The notes under the pieces are model-generated. The model searched no databases and had not been told where the DNA came from. It saw only the letters and a list, made by a program, of their open reading frames with translations. Shown in pieces: positions 1-7,036 of a stretch of DNA of 9,018 nucleotides (its first letter is position 1; each line of letters starts with the position of its first letter). Both the position numbers and the translations under genes were made by a program. The stretch comes from Stomatobaculum longum (GTDB taxonomy: Bacteria > Bacillota > Clostridia > Lachnospirales > Lachnospiraceae), in the NCBI GenBank assembly GCA_905370385.1, contig CAJPKN010000059.1, forward strand, positions 1 to 9,018. Direction: 5' to 3'.

Positions 1-8
1 GGTATATA

Positions 9-950
9 TTAACCCTGCATCTGCTTTGCGACTTCTTCCGCAAAGTTCTCGCTCTTGTGCTCAAGGCCTTCGCCGGTCTCATAGCGAACAAAGGTCTTGA
101 TTGCGATGTTTGCCTGGTTCTCCTTCGCGACGGAAGCCACGTATGCAGCTACGCTCTGCTTGCCGTCCTCTGCCTTGACATAAACCTGGTCCAAAAGGCA
201 GATTTCCTTCAGCTCCTTCTGGAGACGGCCCTGCACAGCGCCCTCAATGACCTTCTCCGGCTTATTCGCCATCTTCGGATCATTCTTAATCTGCGCCGCA
301 AGGATTTCCTTCTCCTTCTCAAGGTAGTCCGCATCGACCTCGGAATCGCTCGTGTAGAGCGGCTTCAGCGCTGCGACCTGCATTGCGACATTCTTTGCCA
401 TCTCCCTGACCGCATCGTTCACGACATCGGTCTCGACCGCAAGGAGAACGCCGATCTTACCGCCCGCATGGACATAGGACTCGACAAAGCCGTTCTCCTC
501 CTTGAGCTGACGGAAACGACGAATGTCAAGCTTCTCGCCGATCACGGAAATCATAGCGGAGAGCTGCTCCTTCACCGTGAGGGAGTTGTCTTCCTTCCAC
601 GGCTCTGCGAGGAAAGCCTCGAGATCTGTAGCATTGGTATCCAGCGCCTGCTGTGCAACCTCGCCGACATAGTTTCTGAACTTCTCGTTCTTCGCGACGA
701 AGTCGGTCTCTGCATTCACCTCGACCGCAACGCCCTTCTTGCCGTCAGCACTGACAAGAACAGCAACCATGCCCTCTGCTGCGATACGGCTCGCCTTCTT
801 CTGCGCGCCTGCAAGTCCCTTCTCACGAAGGAACTCAATCGCCTTTTCCATGTCGCCCTCGACTGCCGCGAGAGCCTTCTTGCTGTCCATCATGCCTGCG
901 CCGGTAAGCTCTCTGAGTTCCTTAACCATCGCCGCTGTAATTGCGCCCAT
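9..950 (-). CDS. tsf: Translation elongation factor Ts (EF-Ts)
   Basis: EF-Ts is the cytoplasmic guanine-nucleotide exchange factor that releases GDP from EF-Tu so that it can be recharged with GTP during elongation. The 313-residue product is a normal family length. It has the N-terminal UBA-like helical domain (about residues 1-50, with LTGAGMMDSKKAL at 16-28) and the EF-Tu-contacting signature TDFVAKN at 82-88, followed by the dimerisation core. The start at 950 is supported by an AGGAG at 958-962, 7 nt upstream. The internal Met8 would delete the conserved ITAAMVKELR opening. The gene lies 25 bp downstream of rpsB, with no terminator visible between them, so the two are very likely co-transcribed. 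Only 8 bp follow the stop in the window, so the next gene (often pyrH) is not seen. Confidence 0.98.
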   Translation of the reverse strand: MGAITAAMVKELRELTGAGMMDSKKALAAVEGDMEKAIEFLREKGLAGAQKKASRIAAEGMVAVLVSADGKKGVAVEVNAETDFVAKNEKFRNYVGEVAQQALDTNATDLEAFLAEPWKEDNSLTVKEQLSAMISVIGEKLDIRRFRQLKEENGFVESYVHAGGKIGVLLAVETDVVNDAVREMAKNVAMQVAALKPLYTSDSEVDADYLEKEKEILAAQIKNDPKMANKPEKVIEGAVQGRLQKELKEICLLDQVYVKAEDGKQSVAAYVASVAKENQANIAIKTFVRYETGEGLEHKSENFAEEVAKQMQG

Positions 951-975
951 CTCTTATCTCCTCTCGCTCTTTCTC

Positions 976-1743
976 TTAACGCTCGTTTGCTTCGATAGCT
1001 GCCTTGATTGCTGCCGCAGCCGTATCATCGCCCTCTGCGACTTCCTCGTTGCGGTGCTCCTCACCCTGGTGTGCCTCGACAACAGCGTCTGCGAGCTTGG
1101 AGACAATGAGTCTCACCGCGCGGATTGCGTCGTCGTTGCCCGGGATTACGTAGCTCAGCTCCTCCGGATCGGAGTTCGTGTCCGCAATGCCGATGAGCGG
1201 AACGTTCAGCTTATGTGCCTCCGTGACGCAGATGTGCTCCTTCTTCGGATCGATGATCACGATTGCGTCCGGGATCTTCTTCATATCCTTGATGCCGCCG
1301 AGGTTCTTCTCGAGCTTCTCAAGCTCCTTCTTGAGCTCCGTCACTTCTCTCTTCGGAAGACGCTCAAAGGTGCCGTCCTGGCTCATCTCCTCGATCTGGC
1401 GCAGTCTCTTGATTCTGGACTGAATGGTCTTGAAGTTGGTGAGCATGCCGCCGAGCCATCTCTCGTTCACGTAGAACTGTCCGCAGCGCTCTGCCTCTTC
1501 CTTAATCGCATCCTGCGCCTGCTTCTTGGTTCCGACAAAGAGAATCGTGCCGCCCGCAGCCGCGATGTCCATGACTGCCTTGTAAGCATCGTCCACCATG
1601 CCGACCGTCTTCTGCAGGTCGATGATGTGGATGCCGTTTCTCTCCGTGTAGATGTACGGTGCCATCTTGGGGTTCCAGCGTCTGGTCTGGTGACCGAAGT
1701 GCACACCTGCTTCCAAAAGTTGCTTCATTGATACTACGCCCAT
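976..1743 (-). CDS. rpsB: 30S ribosomal protein S2
   Basis: S2 is a structural protein of the small ribosomal subunit. The 255-residue product opens with [19 protein letters not shown] and carries both S2 family signatures: [12 protein letters not shown] (about residues 93-104), and [18 protein letters not shown] followed by IPGNDDA further on. A coiled segment rich in Lys and Glu (about 130-150) is the usual protruding S2 helical hairpin. The start at 1743 is chosen because a perfect AGGAGG lies at 1752-1757, 8 nt upstream. The frame stays open for 50 more codons, to 1893, but that stretch reads as a low-complexity basic, non-family sequence and overlaps the leader and promoter. The C-terminal tail (EEVAEGDD then an Ala-rich end) is variable in the family. 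tsf follows after 25 bp. Confidence 0.98.
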   Translation of the reverse strand: MGVVSMKQLLEAGVHFGHQTRRWNPKMAPYIYTERNGIHIIDLQKTVGMVDDAYKAVMDIAAAGGTILFVGTKKQAQDAIKEEAERCGQFYVNERWLGGMLTNFKTIQSRIKRLRQIEEMSQDGTFERLPKREVTELKKELEKLEKNLGGIKDMKKIPDAIVIIDPKKEHICVTEAHKLNVPLIGIADTNSDPEELSYVIPGNDDAIRAVRLIVSKLADAVVEAHQGEEHRNEEVAEGDDTAAAAIKAAIEANER

Positions 1744-1751
1744 TTTATTTG

Positions 1752-1757
1752 CCTCCT
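1752..1757 (-). promoter_or_regulatory. Ribosome binding site of rpsB
   Basis: Perfect AGGAGG, 8 nt before the ATG at 1743. It decides the rpsB start against the longer open frame that reaches 1893. It lies close behind the GC-rich leader hairpins, so leader folding could affect its access. Confidence 0.9.
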
Positions 1758-1770
1758 GTGGTTTGGTCTT

Positions 1771-1851
1771 CCGCCCGCCTTTCGGCGACGCTCCACTGCT
1801 CTTCGCAGCACCCGGAGCGCGCCTCGGCGGACGTGTTGTCTGGGAAAAATC
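1771..1851 (-). promoter_or_regulatory. Structured 5' leader of rpsB (candidate autoregulatory element)
   Basis: Read on the minus strand, the rpsB 5' UTR holds several compact pairings. GGGA/UCCC with a U4 loop lies near 1853-1842. GCUCC (1818-1814) pairs with GGAGC (1794-1790), closing a hairpin with an inner CUGC/GCAG stem. CGCC-GAAA-GGCG (1787-1776) is a GNRA-type tetraloop hairpin. GUCCGCC (1832-1826) can also pair fully, with one G-U, to GGCGGGC (1779-1773). That pairing uses the same GGCG as the tetraloop hairpin, so the two are mutually exclusive. Leaders of ribosomal protein operons are often bound by their own product to shut off translation. That this one binds S2 is inference, and I do not recognise a named motif. 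Confidence 0.4.
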
Positions 1852-1864
1852 CCGTAACTCACTT

Positions 1865-1893
1865 ACTCTATCACTTTTTCGGCCGATTTGCAA
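1865..1893 (-). promoter_or_regulatory. Candidate sigma-A promoter for rpsB-tsf
   Basis: TTGCAA (1888-1893) and TAGAGT (1865-1870) are separated by 17 bp on the minus strand, and each matches four of six consensus positions. The promoter sits directly downstream of the codY stop. It would start transcription near 1858, giving a leader of roughly 115 nt before rpsB. The spacing is ideal but the hexamers are only moderate, and read-through from codY is also possible because no clear terminator separates the genes. Confidence 0.4.
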
Positions 1894-1899
1894 AGGATT

Positions 1900-2709
1900 T
1901 TAACGTTTTGCGGCAGCGGTTCTCCGTTTTCCGTTTTCTTCCTGGTAGGCCGCGATCTCTTCAAAGACCGCATCGTTCAAAATTTTAATGTAGGTGCCCC
2001 GCATACCGCTGGAACGGCTCTCTATGACGCCCGCGCTCTCGAACTTTCGGAGCGCATTCACAATAACCGAGCGGGTGATGCCGACTCTGTCGGCAATTTT
2101 GCTTGCGACCAGGACGCCTTCGGTCCCGTTCAACTCGCTAAAGATGTGGGTAACAGCTTCCAGCTCCGAAAAGCTCAGGGTCTGAATTGCCCCGCGCACA
2201 ATCTGAAGCTTTCTTGCTTCTTCCTGATACTCCTCATTCACACTTTGACGCATCGCCATGCCGATGACCATCGCTGCGTACTCGCTCACAATGATATCAT
2301 CAATGGTAAAAGCCGCCTCTTTGTATGCCATCAAAGTTCCAAGACGCTCACCTGCAATATAAATCGGTGTAACAAGCGCCTGGCGGTTCTGTACCGCCTC
2401 GCGCGCAAAACCCAGAGTTTCCAGATTCACATTTTCCTTGGTGGACAGGATGGCAAGCAGCCGCTCGTTTAAAAGCGAATCGGCATAACTCCCCACCTTG
2501 CCGCTCAAAAGACCGCCAAACTCTTCTTGCTCTCCCCCGTTTATGCCGCCTGTACCAAGTATTTTACCCTTCCTGCTGATGACCAGCGTACTTCCGTCCA
2601 AGACAGAGCTGAGAATCAGCAAGATGTCATTGAACTTTACCCTCACATTTTTTCCGTTTTGCAGCAGCTGGTTTATCTTTCTGGTCTTGTCAAGTAATTG
2701 CACGCTCAT
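1900..2709 (-). CDS. codY: GTP- and branched-chain amino acid-sensing global repressor CodY
   Basis: CodY is the DNA-binding regulator of low-GC Gram-positive bacteria. It represses amino acid biosynthesis, transport and stationary-phase genes when GTP and branched-chain amino acids are plentiful. The 269-residue protein has the N-terminal GAF-type sensing domain (about 1-155), a linker helix (about 160-195), and a C-terminal winged helix-turn-helix with the near-invariant run ASKIADRVGITRSVIVNAL (202-220) followed by RKFESAGVIESRS. The start at 2709 has an AGGAG at 2717-2721, 7 nt upstream. The basic tail (KRRTAAAKR) is a small lineage extension. topA lies 56 bp upstream on the same strand, so the two may share a transcript. 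No obvious CodY operator (AATTTTCWGAAAATT-like) was seen in the flanking gaps. Confidence 0.98.
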   Translation of the reverse strand: MSVQLLDKTRKINQLLQNGKNVRVKFNDILLILSSVLDGSTLVISRKGKILGTGGINGGEQEEFGGLLSGKVGSYADSLLNERLLAILSTKENVNLETLGFAREAVQNRQALVTPIYIAGERLGTLMAYKEAAFTIDDIIVSEYAAMVIGMAMRQSVNEEYQEEARKLQIVRGAIQTLSFSELEAVTHIFSELNGTEGVLVASKIADRVGITRSVIVNALRKFESAGVIESRSSGMRGTYIKILNDAVFEEIAAYQEENGKRRTAAAKR

Positions 2710-2765
2710 GATGTCTCTCCTCTAATGTCGATCTCCCGGTTGTGTCTTTGCTGCAATCGAACTTC

Positions 2766-4856
2766 TCAGCCCTTATCCTCCTTTCTGAGCACTTCGCTGT
2801 GTCCGCAAGCTTCGTTTGCGCAGACCAACTTATTGCCACGTTCCGTCATATAACCACCGCACTTTTCGCAGCGCTTCTCCGACGGCTTTGCCCAACTCAT
2901 AAATTCACAAGTCGGGTTGTTCTCACAGCCGTAGTAAATGCGCCCCTTCTTGGTTCTCTTGCGCACCAGTTCTCCCCCGCACTTCGGACACTTGACCCCT
3001 ATTTTTTCGAGATAGGGTTTCGTGTTCCGGCACTCCGGGAAGCCCGGGCAGGCAAGGAACTTACCGTGCGGACCGTACTTTATGACCATCCGTCTGCCGC
3101 AGAGTTCGCAGTCGACATCACTCTCTTCGTCTGCGATTTTAACACTGTCCAAATCTTGTTCCGCTTTCTTCACCGCGGCATCGAGATCCGGATAAAAATT
3201 CTCTACAACAGTCTTCCAATTCATTTTACCTTCTCCGACCGAGTCAAGCAAGCGTTCTAAATTTGCTGTGAACTGCGGATCGACAACGACCGGAAAAGAC
3301 TGCACCATCATACGGTTTACAACCTGTCCGAGCTCCGTCACATAGAGATTTTTCTGTTCCTTAATCACATAGCGACGCGCCAGTATGGTCGTAATGGTCG
3401 GTGCATAGGTACTCGGACGCCCGATGCCCTGTTCCTCCATGGCGCGGACCAGGCTCGCCTCCGTGAAGTGCGCCGGCGGCTGGGTAAAATGCCGCTCCTT
3501 GTCAAAGCCCTCGAGCACAAGTTCCTCGCCCTCGCTGAGCTTTAAGAGTGCCGCATCCGGCTTCTCCTCCTCTTCTTCCTCACTGTCGCTGTACACTTCC
3601 ATAAAGCCGGAAAACTTAAGTGAAGAGCCGGAGAGCGCAAAGCGATGCTCTCCGCAGGCAAGCTTGACGGAGGTGGATGCATAGACCGCCTCCCGCATCC
3701 GGCCCGCCGCAAAGCGCTTCCAGATGAGCTGATAGAGGCGGAACTGATCACGCGAAAGCGAGTTCTTTGCCATGGTTGGCGTCAAGCTGATATCAATCGG
3801 TCGAATGGCTTCGTGGGCATCCTGAATCTTCTGCCCGCTCTGCTTCTCCTTCCGCTCCTCGGCGACATAGTCCGCGCCGTAGTTCTCGCGAATGTACTCC
3901 CGCGCAAGCTTATCGGCCTCTTCGGAAATACGGGTGCTGTCGGTTCTCAGATAGGTAATGAGAGCAATGGTACCTCTGCCCTCCACCTCGACGCCCTCGT
4001 AGAGCTGCTGCGCAATGCGCATGGTCTTCTGCGTCGAGAAATTGAGGCGTTTCGAAGCCTCCTGTTGCAGGGTCGAAGTCGTGAACGGCAGCGGAGCCTT
4101 GCGGCTTCGCTCGCTCTTCTTAATTTCGTGCACGAGCAACGGCTGGCCCTCACAGTCCGCAATGACCTTGAGACACTCTGCCTCACTGCGGAGTTCCGTC
4201 TTCTCCTTGCCGACGCCGTAGTAGCGCGCTTTCAGCGCCTTTTTGCTGCCCTTGGCGTGCGTCTCGGCTTCCAGGGACCAGTACTCCTTCGGCACAAAAG
4301 CCTCAATCTCGGCCTCGCGGTCGCATATCATACGAAGCGCGACCGACTGCACTCTGCCGGCGGAGAGTCCGCGCTTTACCTTTGCCCAGAGCAGGGGGCT
4401 TATGCTGTAACCCACCATGCGGTCTAAGATACGGCGCGTCTGCTGGGCATCCACCAAATCCATGTCTATGGCTCTGGGGTGCTTGATGCTCTCGCGCACC
4501 GCATTCTTTGTGATCTCGTTGAAGCTGATGCGATACACTTTTTTGCCGGACTCATCCAACTTCAGTGCCTTCTGCAAATGCCAGCTGATGGCTTCTCCCT
4601 CGCGGTCCGGGTCCGTTGCGAGATAAATCTTGTCCGCTTTCTTCACTTCTTTCCGAAGTTTTGCGAGAACATCGCCTTTTCCGCGAATTGTGATATACTT
4701 TGGTTCATATCCGTGCTCGACATCGATGCCGAGCTGAGATTTGGGAAGGTCGCGAACATGTCCCTGACTCGCATCCACCACATAATTGGAACCTAGAAAC
4801 TTCTTAATTGTTTTCACCTTTGCCGGTGACTCCACGATCACTAAATTTGACGCCAT
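2766..4856 (-). CDS. topA: DNA topoisomerase I (type IA)
   Basis: This enzyme relaxes negatively supercoiled DNA by cutting one strand through a 5'-phosphotyrosine link. The 696-residue protein begins with a TOPRIM domain: the catalytic Glu9 lies in VESPAK, and the Mg2+-binding DPDREGE is at 82-88. The active-site Tyr302 lies in ITYLRTDST (300-308), and DAHEAIRP (347-354) is also present. The C-terminus carries three C4 zinc-finger modules: Cys583/586/603/609, Cys623/626/644/650 and Cys663/666/679/684. This is the expected full architecture for Firmicutes TopA. A short acidic run (SDSEEEEEEKPD, 423-434) is inserted in the core. The start at 4856 has AGAAGGA at 4867-4873. topA leads the topA-codY block and is divergent from the RqcH-like gene. 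Confidence 0.98.
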   Translation of the reverse strand: MASNLVIVESPAKVKTIKKFLGSNYVVDASQGHVRDLPKSQLGIDVEHGYEPKYITIRGKGDVLAKLRKEVKKADKIYLATDPDREGEAISWHLQKALKLDESGKKVYRISFNEITKNAVRESIKHPRAIDMDLVDAQQTRRILDRMVGYSISPLLWAKVKRGLSAGRVQSVALRMICDREAEIEAFVPKEYWSLEAETHAKGSKKALKARYYGVGKEKTELRSEAECLKVIADCEGQPLLVHEIKKSERSRKAPLPFTTSTLQQEASKRLNFSTQKTMRIAQQLYEGVEVEGRGTIALITYLRTDSTRISEEADKLAREYIRENYGADYVAEERKEKQSGQKIQDAHEAIRPIDISLTPTMAKNSLSRDQFRLYQLIWKRFAAGRMREAVYASTSVKLACGEHRFALSGSSLKFSGFMEVYSDSEEEEEEKPDAALLKLSEGEELVLEGFDKERHFTQPPAHFTEASLVRAMEEQGIGRPSTYAPTITTILARRYVIKEQKNLYVTELGQVVNRMMVQSFPVVVDPQFTANLERLLDSVGEGKMNWKTVVENFYPDLDAAVKKAEQDLDSVKIADEESDVDCELCGRRMVIKYGPHGKFLACPGFPECRNTKPYLEKIGVKCPKCGGELVRKRTKKGRIYYGCENNPTCEFMSWAKPSEKRCEKCGGYMTERGNKLVCANEACGHSEVLRKEDKG

Positions 4857-4889
4857 TCTGATTGAATCCTTCTCAAAAATGTTGTTGTT

Positions 4890-4911
4890 TTTTCGCGGAA
4901 CACTGCGAAAA
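4890..4911. repeat. Perfect inverted repeat in the topA 5' UTR
   Basis: TTTTCGC (4890-4896) and GCGAAAA (4905-4911) form a perfect 7-bp stem around an 8-nt loop. On the minus strand it lies about 34 nt before the topA start codon and is followed by AAAAAC, not a T run, so it is not a terminator in that direction. On the plus strand it is followed by AGTCTCC, again not terminator-like. It could be an mRNA hairpin in the topA leader or a protein-binding palindrome. Its role is not known. Confidence 0.5.
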
Positions 4912-5030
4912 GTCTCCTATAGCAAGAAAGCGTGATTAACATTACCGCATTTCGTTGATGTTTGCAAGTATGTTTCAATCTCGGCGTCCTAAATTTCTGC
5001 CTTTTCATCTACTATTTTGCCGACTACGGA

Positions 5031-5035
5031 AAGGA
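5031..5035 (+). promoter_or_regulatory. Ribosome binding site fixing the rqcH start
   Basis: AAGGA, part of the purine run GGAAAGGAAA, sits 6 nt before the ATG at 5042. It supports the MALDG start over the in-frame ATG at 4955, which would add 29 residues that do not fit the family. Confidence 0.8.
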
Positions 5036-5041
5036 AACTAT

Positions 5042-6784
5042 ATGGCTTTAGACGGTATTGTCATTGCCGCGCTCGTCAAGGAATTGCGCGACACTCTGCT
5101 CGGCGGGCACATCCAGAAAATCGCGATGCCCGAAAAAAACGAGCTCCTGTTGACCGTTAAAAATCATGCGGCGCAGCATCGCCTCTTGATCTCTTGCGAG
5201 GCCTCGCTGCCGCTGCTCTATCTCCAAGCGGAAAACAAGCCGAGTCCGCTCACAGCGCCCGGCTTTGCGATGTTACTGCGAAAGCACATCGGCTCCGGAA
5301 AGATAACTGCCGTGGAACAGCTCGGGCTGGAACGCATCGTCCGCATTGAAACCACGCAGCTCAATGAGCTCGGAGACATCGCGCCGCGTGCACTGTATAC
5401 GGAGCTCATGGGCAAGTACTCGAATATCATCTTTACCGATGAGAATGATGTCATCTTGGACAGCATGCGCCGCGTACCCGCAAGTGTGAGTTCGCTCCGC
5501 GAAGTGCTGCCGGGGCGTCCTTATTTTGTCCCGGAAAAGCTTCAAAAAACCAACCCGCTCGAACTCTCTGAGACGAATTTTACCGCTGCCCTCACCGCGC
5601 AGGGCTCGCTCCCGCTGGACCGTGCACTTTCTTCCGCCTTTTCGGGAATCTCCTCGCTGATTGCGCAGGAAGTCCTGTTCCGCACCTCTCTCGAGCCCAG
5701 AGAAGTCTTTGGCGGTCTGTCGGCGGAGAAGCGGAATGCGCTTTATTCCGTCTTCTCTTCCCTCATGGAAGCGGTTCGCACAGAGCGCTTCGAGCCCGTT
5801 ATGTATCTCCGAGACGAAGTCCCGGTTGAGTTTTCGGCCCTTCCGCTTGAGACCCTCAAAGCCGAAGGCCTCGAAGCGCGCCGCTATACATCCGTAAGCG
5901 AACTGCTTTACTCCTACTATGCCCTCCGTGCGGAGAGCTCCCGCATGCGGCAAAAGTCCTCGGACCTCCGTCGCCTTGTCCAAAACCATTTAGAGCGCAG
6001 TCAACGTAAGCGGATTTTGCAGGAAAAACAGCTCGCGGACAGCCAAAAGAAGGAGAAGTACCGCGTCTACGGCGATTTACTGAATAGCTATGCATACCAA
6101 ATCCCGGCGGGTGCGGATCACTATGTGGCCGAAAACTTCTATGACGAGAACCGACCGCTCCGAATTCCGCTCGACAAGAACTTAAGCCCCGCCGAAAATG
6201 CGAAAAAGTACTTTGACCGCTACGCCAAGTTAAAACGCACCGAGCTCGCGGTCGGCGCGGAACTTGAAAAGACCGTGCAGGAAGAAGCGCATCTCGCCTC
6301 CGTCCTGACCGCTCTCGAACTCGCAACCGAGGAGAGCGACCTCGCGGAAATTCGGGAGGAACTCGCAGCCTTCCAGTATGTGAAGCGCCAACGTGCTCAA
6401 AAAGGAAAGCGCCCGCAGAAAATTCAGTCGCATCCGCTTCACTTCCGCTCAAGCGACGGCTTCGATATCTTCGTCGGCAAGAACAACTACCAGAACGAAG
6501 AGCTCACGTTTAAAGTCGCCTCGGGTTCCGACTGGTGGTTTCACGCGAAGGGTATGCCGGGCTCTCATGTCATTGTCAAAGCGAACGGACAGGAACTCCC
6601 GGATCGCTGCTTTGAAGAGGCAGCCGCCCTCGCCGCCTACTATTCCAAGGGGCGGGATCAGGACAAGGTAGAAATCGACTACCTGCAGCGCCGCAACGTG
6701 AAAAAAGTGAACGGCGCACCGCCCGGCTTCGTGATTTATCACAGCAACTGGTCCATGATGGCAAAGCCGCGGGCGGAGATCTGA
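5042..6784 (+). CDS. rqcH: RqcH / NFACT (FbpA-type) ribosome quality-control protein
   Basis: RqcH-type proteins bind stalled 50S subunits that carry peptidyl-tRNA and recruit tRNA-Ala, adding C-terminal alanine tails that mark the nascent chain for degradation. Older annotations call them fibronectin-binding protein A. The 580-residue product has the full architecture: an NFACT-N domain opening MALDGIVIAALVKEL, with MLLRKHI at 77-83; a central helix-hairpin-helix/coiled-coil section (about 290-450, rich in Arg, Lys and Glu); and a C-terminal NFACT-R domain with GKNNYQNEELT (479-489), DWWFHAKGMPGSHV (497-510) and RRNVKKVNGAPPGFV (550-564). The tRNA-contacting Asp-Arg pair described in B. subtilis RqcH (D97-R98) appears here as Glu97-Arg98. 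The gene stands alone, divergent from topA. The symbol is by homology. Confidence 0.93.
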   Translation: MALDGIVIAALVKELRDTLLGGHIQKIAMPEKNELLLTVKNHAAQHRLLISCEASLPLLYLQAENKPSPLTAPGFAMLLRKHIGSGKITAVEQLGLERIVRIETTQLNELGDIAPRALYTELMGKYSNIIFTDENDVILDSMRRVPASVSSLREVLPGRPYFVPEKLQKTNPLELSETNFTAALTAQGSLPLDRALSSAFSGISSLIAQEVLFRTSLEPREVFGGLSAEKRNALYSVFSSLMEAVRTERFEPVMYLRDEVPVEFSALPLETLKAEGLEARRYTSVSELLYSYYALRAESSRMRQKSSDLRRLVQNHLERSQRKRILQEKQLADSQKKEKYRVYGDLLNSYAYQIPAGADHYVAENFYDENRPLRIPLDKNLSPAENAKKYFDRYAKLKRTELAVGAELEKTVQEEAHLASVLTALELATEESDLAEIREELAAFQYVKRQRAQKGKRPQKIQSHPLHFRSSDGFDIFVGKNNYQNEELTFKVASGSDWWFHAKGMPGSHVIVKANGQELPDRCFEEAAALAAYYSKGRDQDKVEIDYLQRRNVKKVNGAPPGFVIYHSNWSMMAKPRAEI

Positions 6785-6806
6785 ACGTCTTTGCAGCTTC
6801 TCCCTA

Positions 6807-6826
6807 CCGAAAGCTAAACCTTTTGG
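6807..6826 (+). terminator. Weak candidate terminator after rqcH
   Basis: CCGAAAG and CTTTTGG pair over 7 bp (one G-T wobble) around the loop CTAAAC, 22 bp after the rqcH stop. The nearest T run (ATTTTTCTC) starts about 10 nt further on, which is too far for a textbook terminator. The stronger hairpin at 6990-7021 may be the real stop point for this transcript. Confidence 0.25.
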
Positions 6827-6920
6827 GTCGACACGATTTTTCTCATCACGCTTACTATTACATTTGTTTTCATGTATCTGTGAAAAATAAAGTTTCTTGT
6901 AAAAAGCATCTATGAAGCAC

Positions 6921-6964
6921 CAGTGCCGGAATAACCGAAAGAATCGGTACTGCCGGGCACACTG
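6921..6964. repeat. Imperfect palindrome, extended hairpin
   Basis: An inner stem ACCGA/TCGGT (6934-6938 and 6944-6948, loop AAGAA) sits inside an outer stem GTGCCGG (6923-6929) / CCGGGCAC (6953-6960, one bulged G). They are separated by a 4-by-4 internal loop (AATA/ACTG). CAGTG/CACTG at the edges offers a further alternative pairing. No proper T run follows on either strand. It may be a decayed terminator or a dispersed intergenic palindromic repeat; one copy cannot settle this. Confidence 0.4.
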
Positions 6965-6989
6965 CTTTCCGTTCTCATTCGCCTACGAA

Positions 6990-7021
6990 AAGGGCTTGCC
7001 GGTATCCCCCGGCAAGCCCTT
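6990..7021 (-). terminator. Rho-independent terminator of the sugar-binding protein gene, probably bidirectional
   Basis: AAGGGCTTGCCGG (6990-7002) and CCGGCAAGCCCTT (7009-7021) are perfect complements over 13 bp with a 6-nt loop. On the minus strand the stem is followed by a short T run (CCCTTTTC), 15 nt after the stop codon at 7037. On the plus strand it is followed by a T-rich stretch (TTCATTCCATTATTC), so it could also end the rqcH transcript coming from the left. Confidence 0.9.
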
Positions 7022-7036
7022 CATTCCATTATTCTT

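Larger units (their letters stand above)
6785..7036. other. Convergent intergenic region without a supportable gene
   Basis: 252 bp between the rqcH stop and the stop of the sugar-binding protein gene. The left half (about 6830-6915) is AT-rich and contains no convincing ORF, only a 19-codon minus-strand frame with no family signal. The right half holds an imperfect hairpin and a strong terminator, listed separately. No tRNA, repeat array or mobile-element end was found. Confidence 0.6.

Noticed and set aside
57..998. Long plus-strand open frame opposite tsf
   Set aside because: It mirrors tsf, which has clear EF-Ts signatures and an RBS. The antisense product is Leu/Arg/Cys-rich with no family motif. 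Long antisense frames are expected opposite GC-rich genes.
739..1731. Plus-strand 330-codon open frame across tsf and rpsB
   Set aside because: It covers the antisense of two certain genes, has no RBS-supported start and no recognisable domain.
1744..1893. N-terminal extension of rpsB by 50 codons
   Set aside because: The extension is low-complexity, lacks family similarity and overlaps the leader. AGGAGG marks the ATG at 1743.
3645..4427. Plus-strand 260-codon open frame opposite topA
   Set aside because: It is a shadow of the topA coding sequence, whose active-site and zinc-finger motifs are intact. The antisense product shows no family motif.
4955..5041. N-terminal extension of rqcH by 29 codons
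   Set aside because: The family begins at MxxDG. The RBS before 5042 fits, and the extension reads as translated 5' UTR.
5273..5989. Minus-strand 238-codon open frame inside rqcH
   Set aside because: It is antisense to a well-supported NFACT-N region and its product has no recognisable motif.
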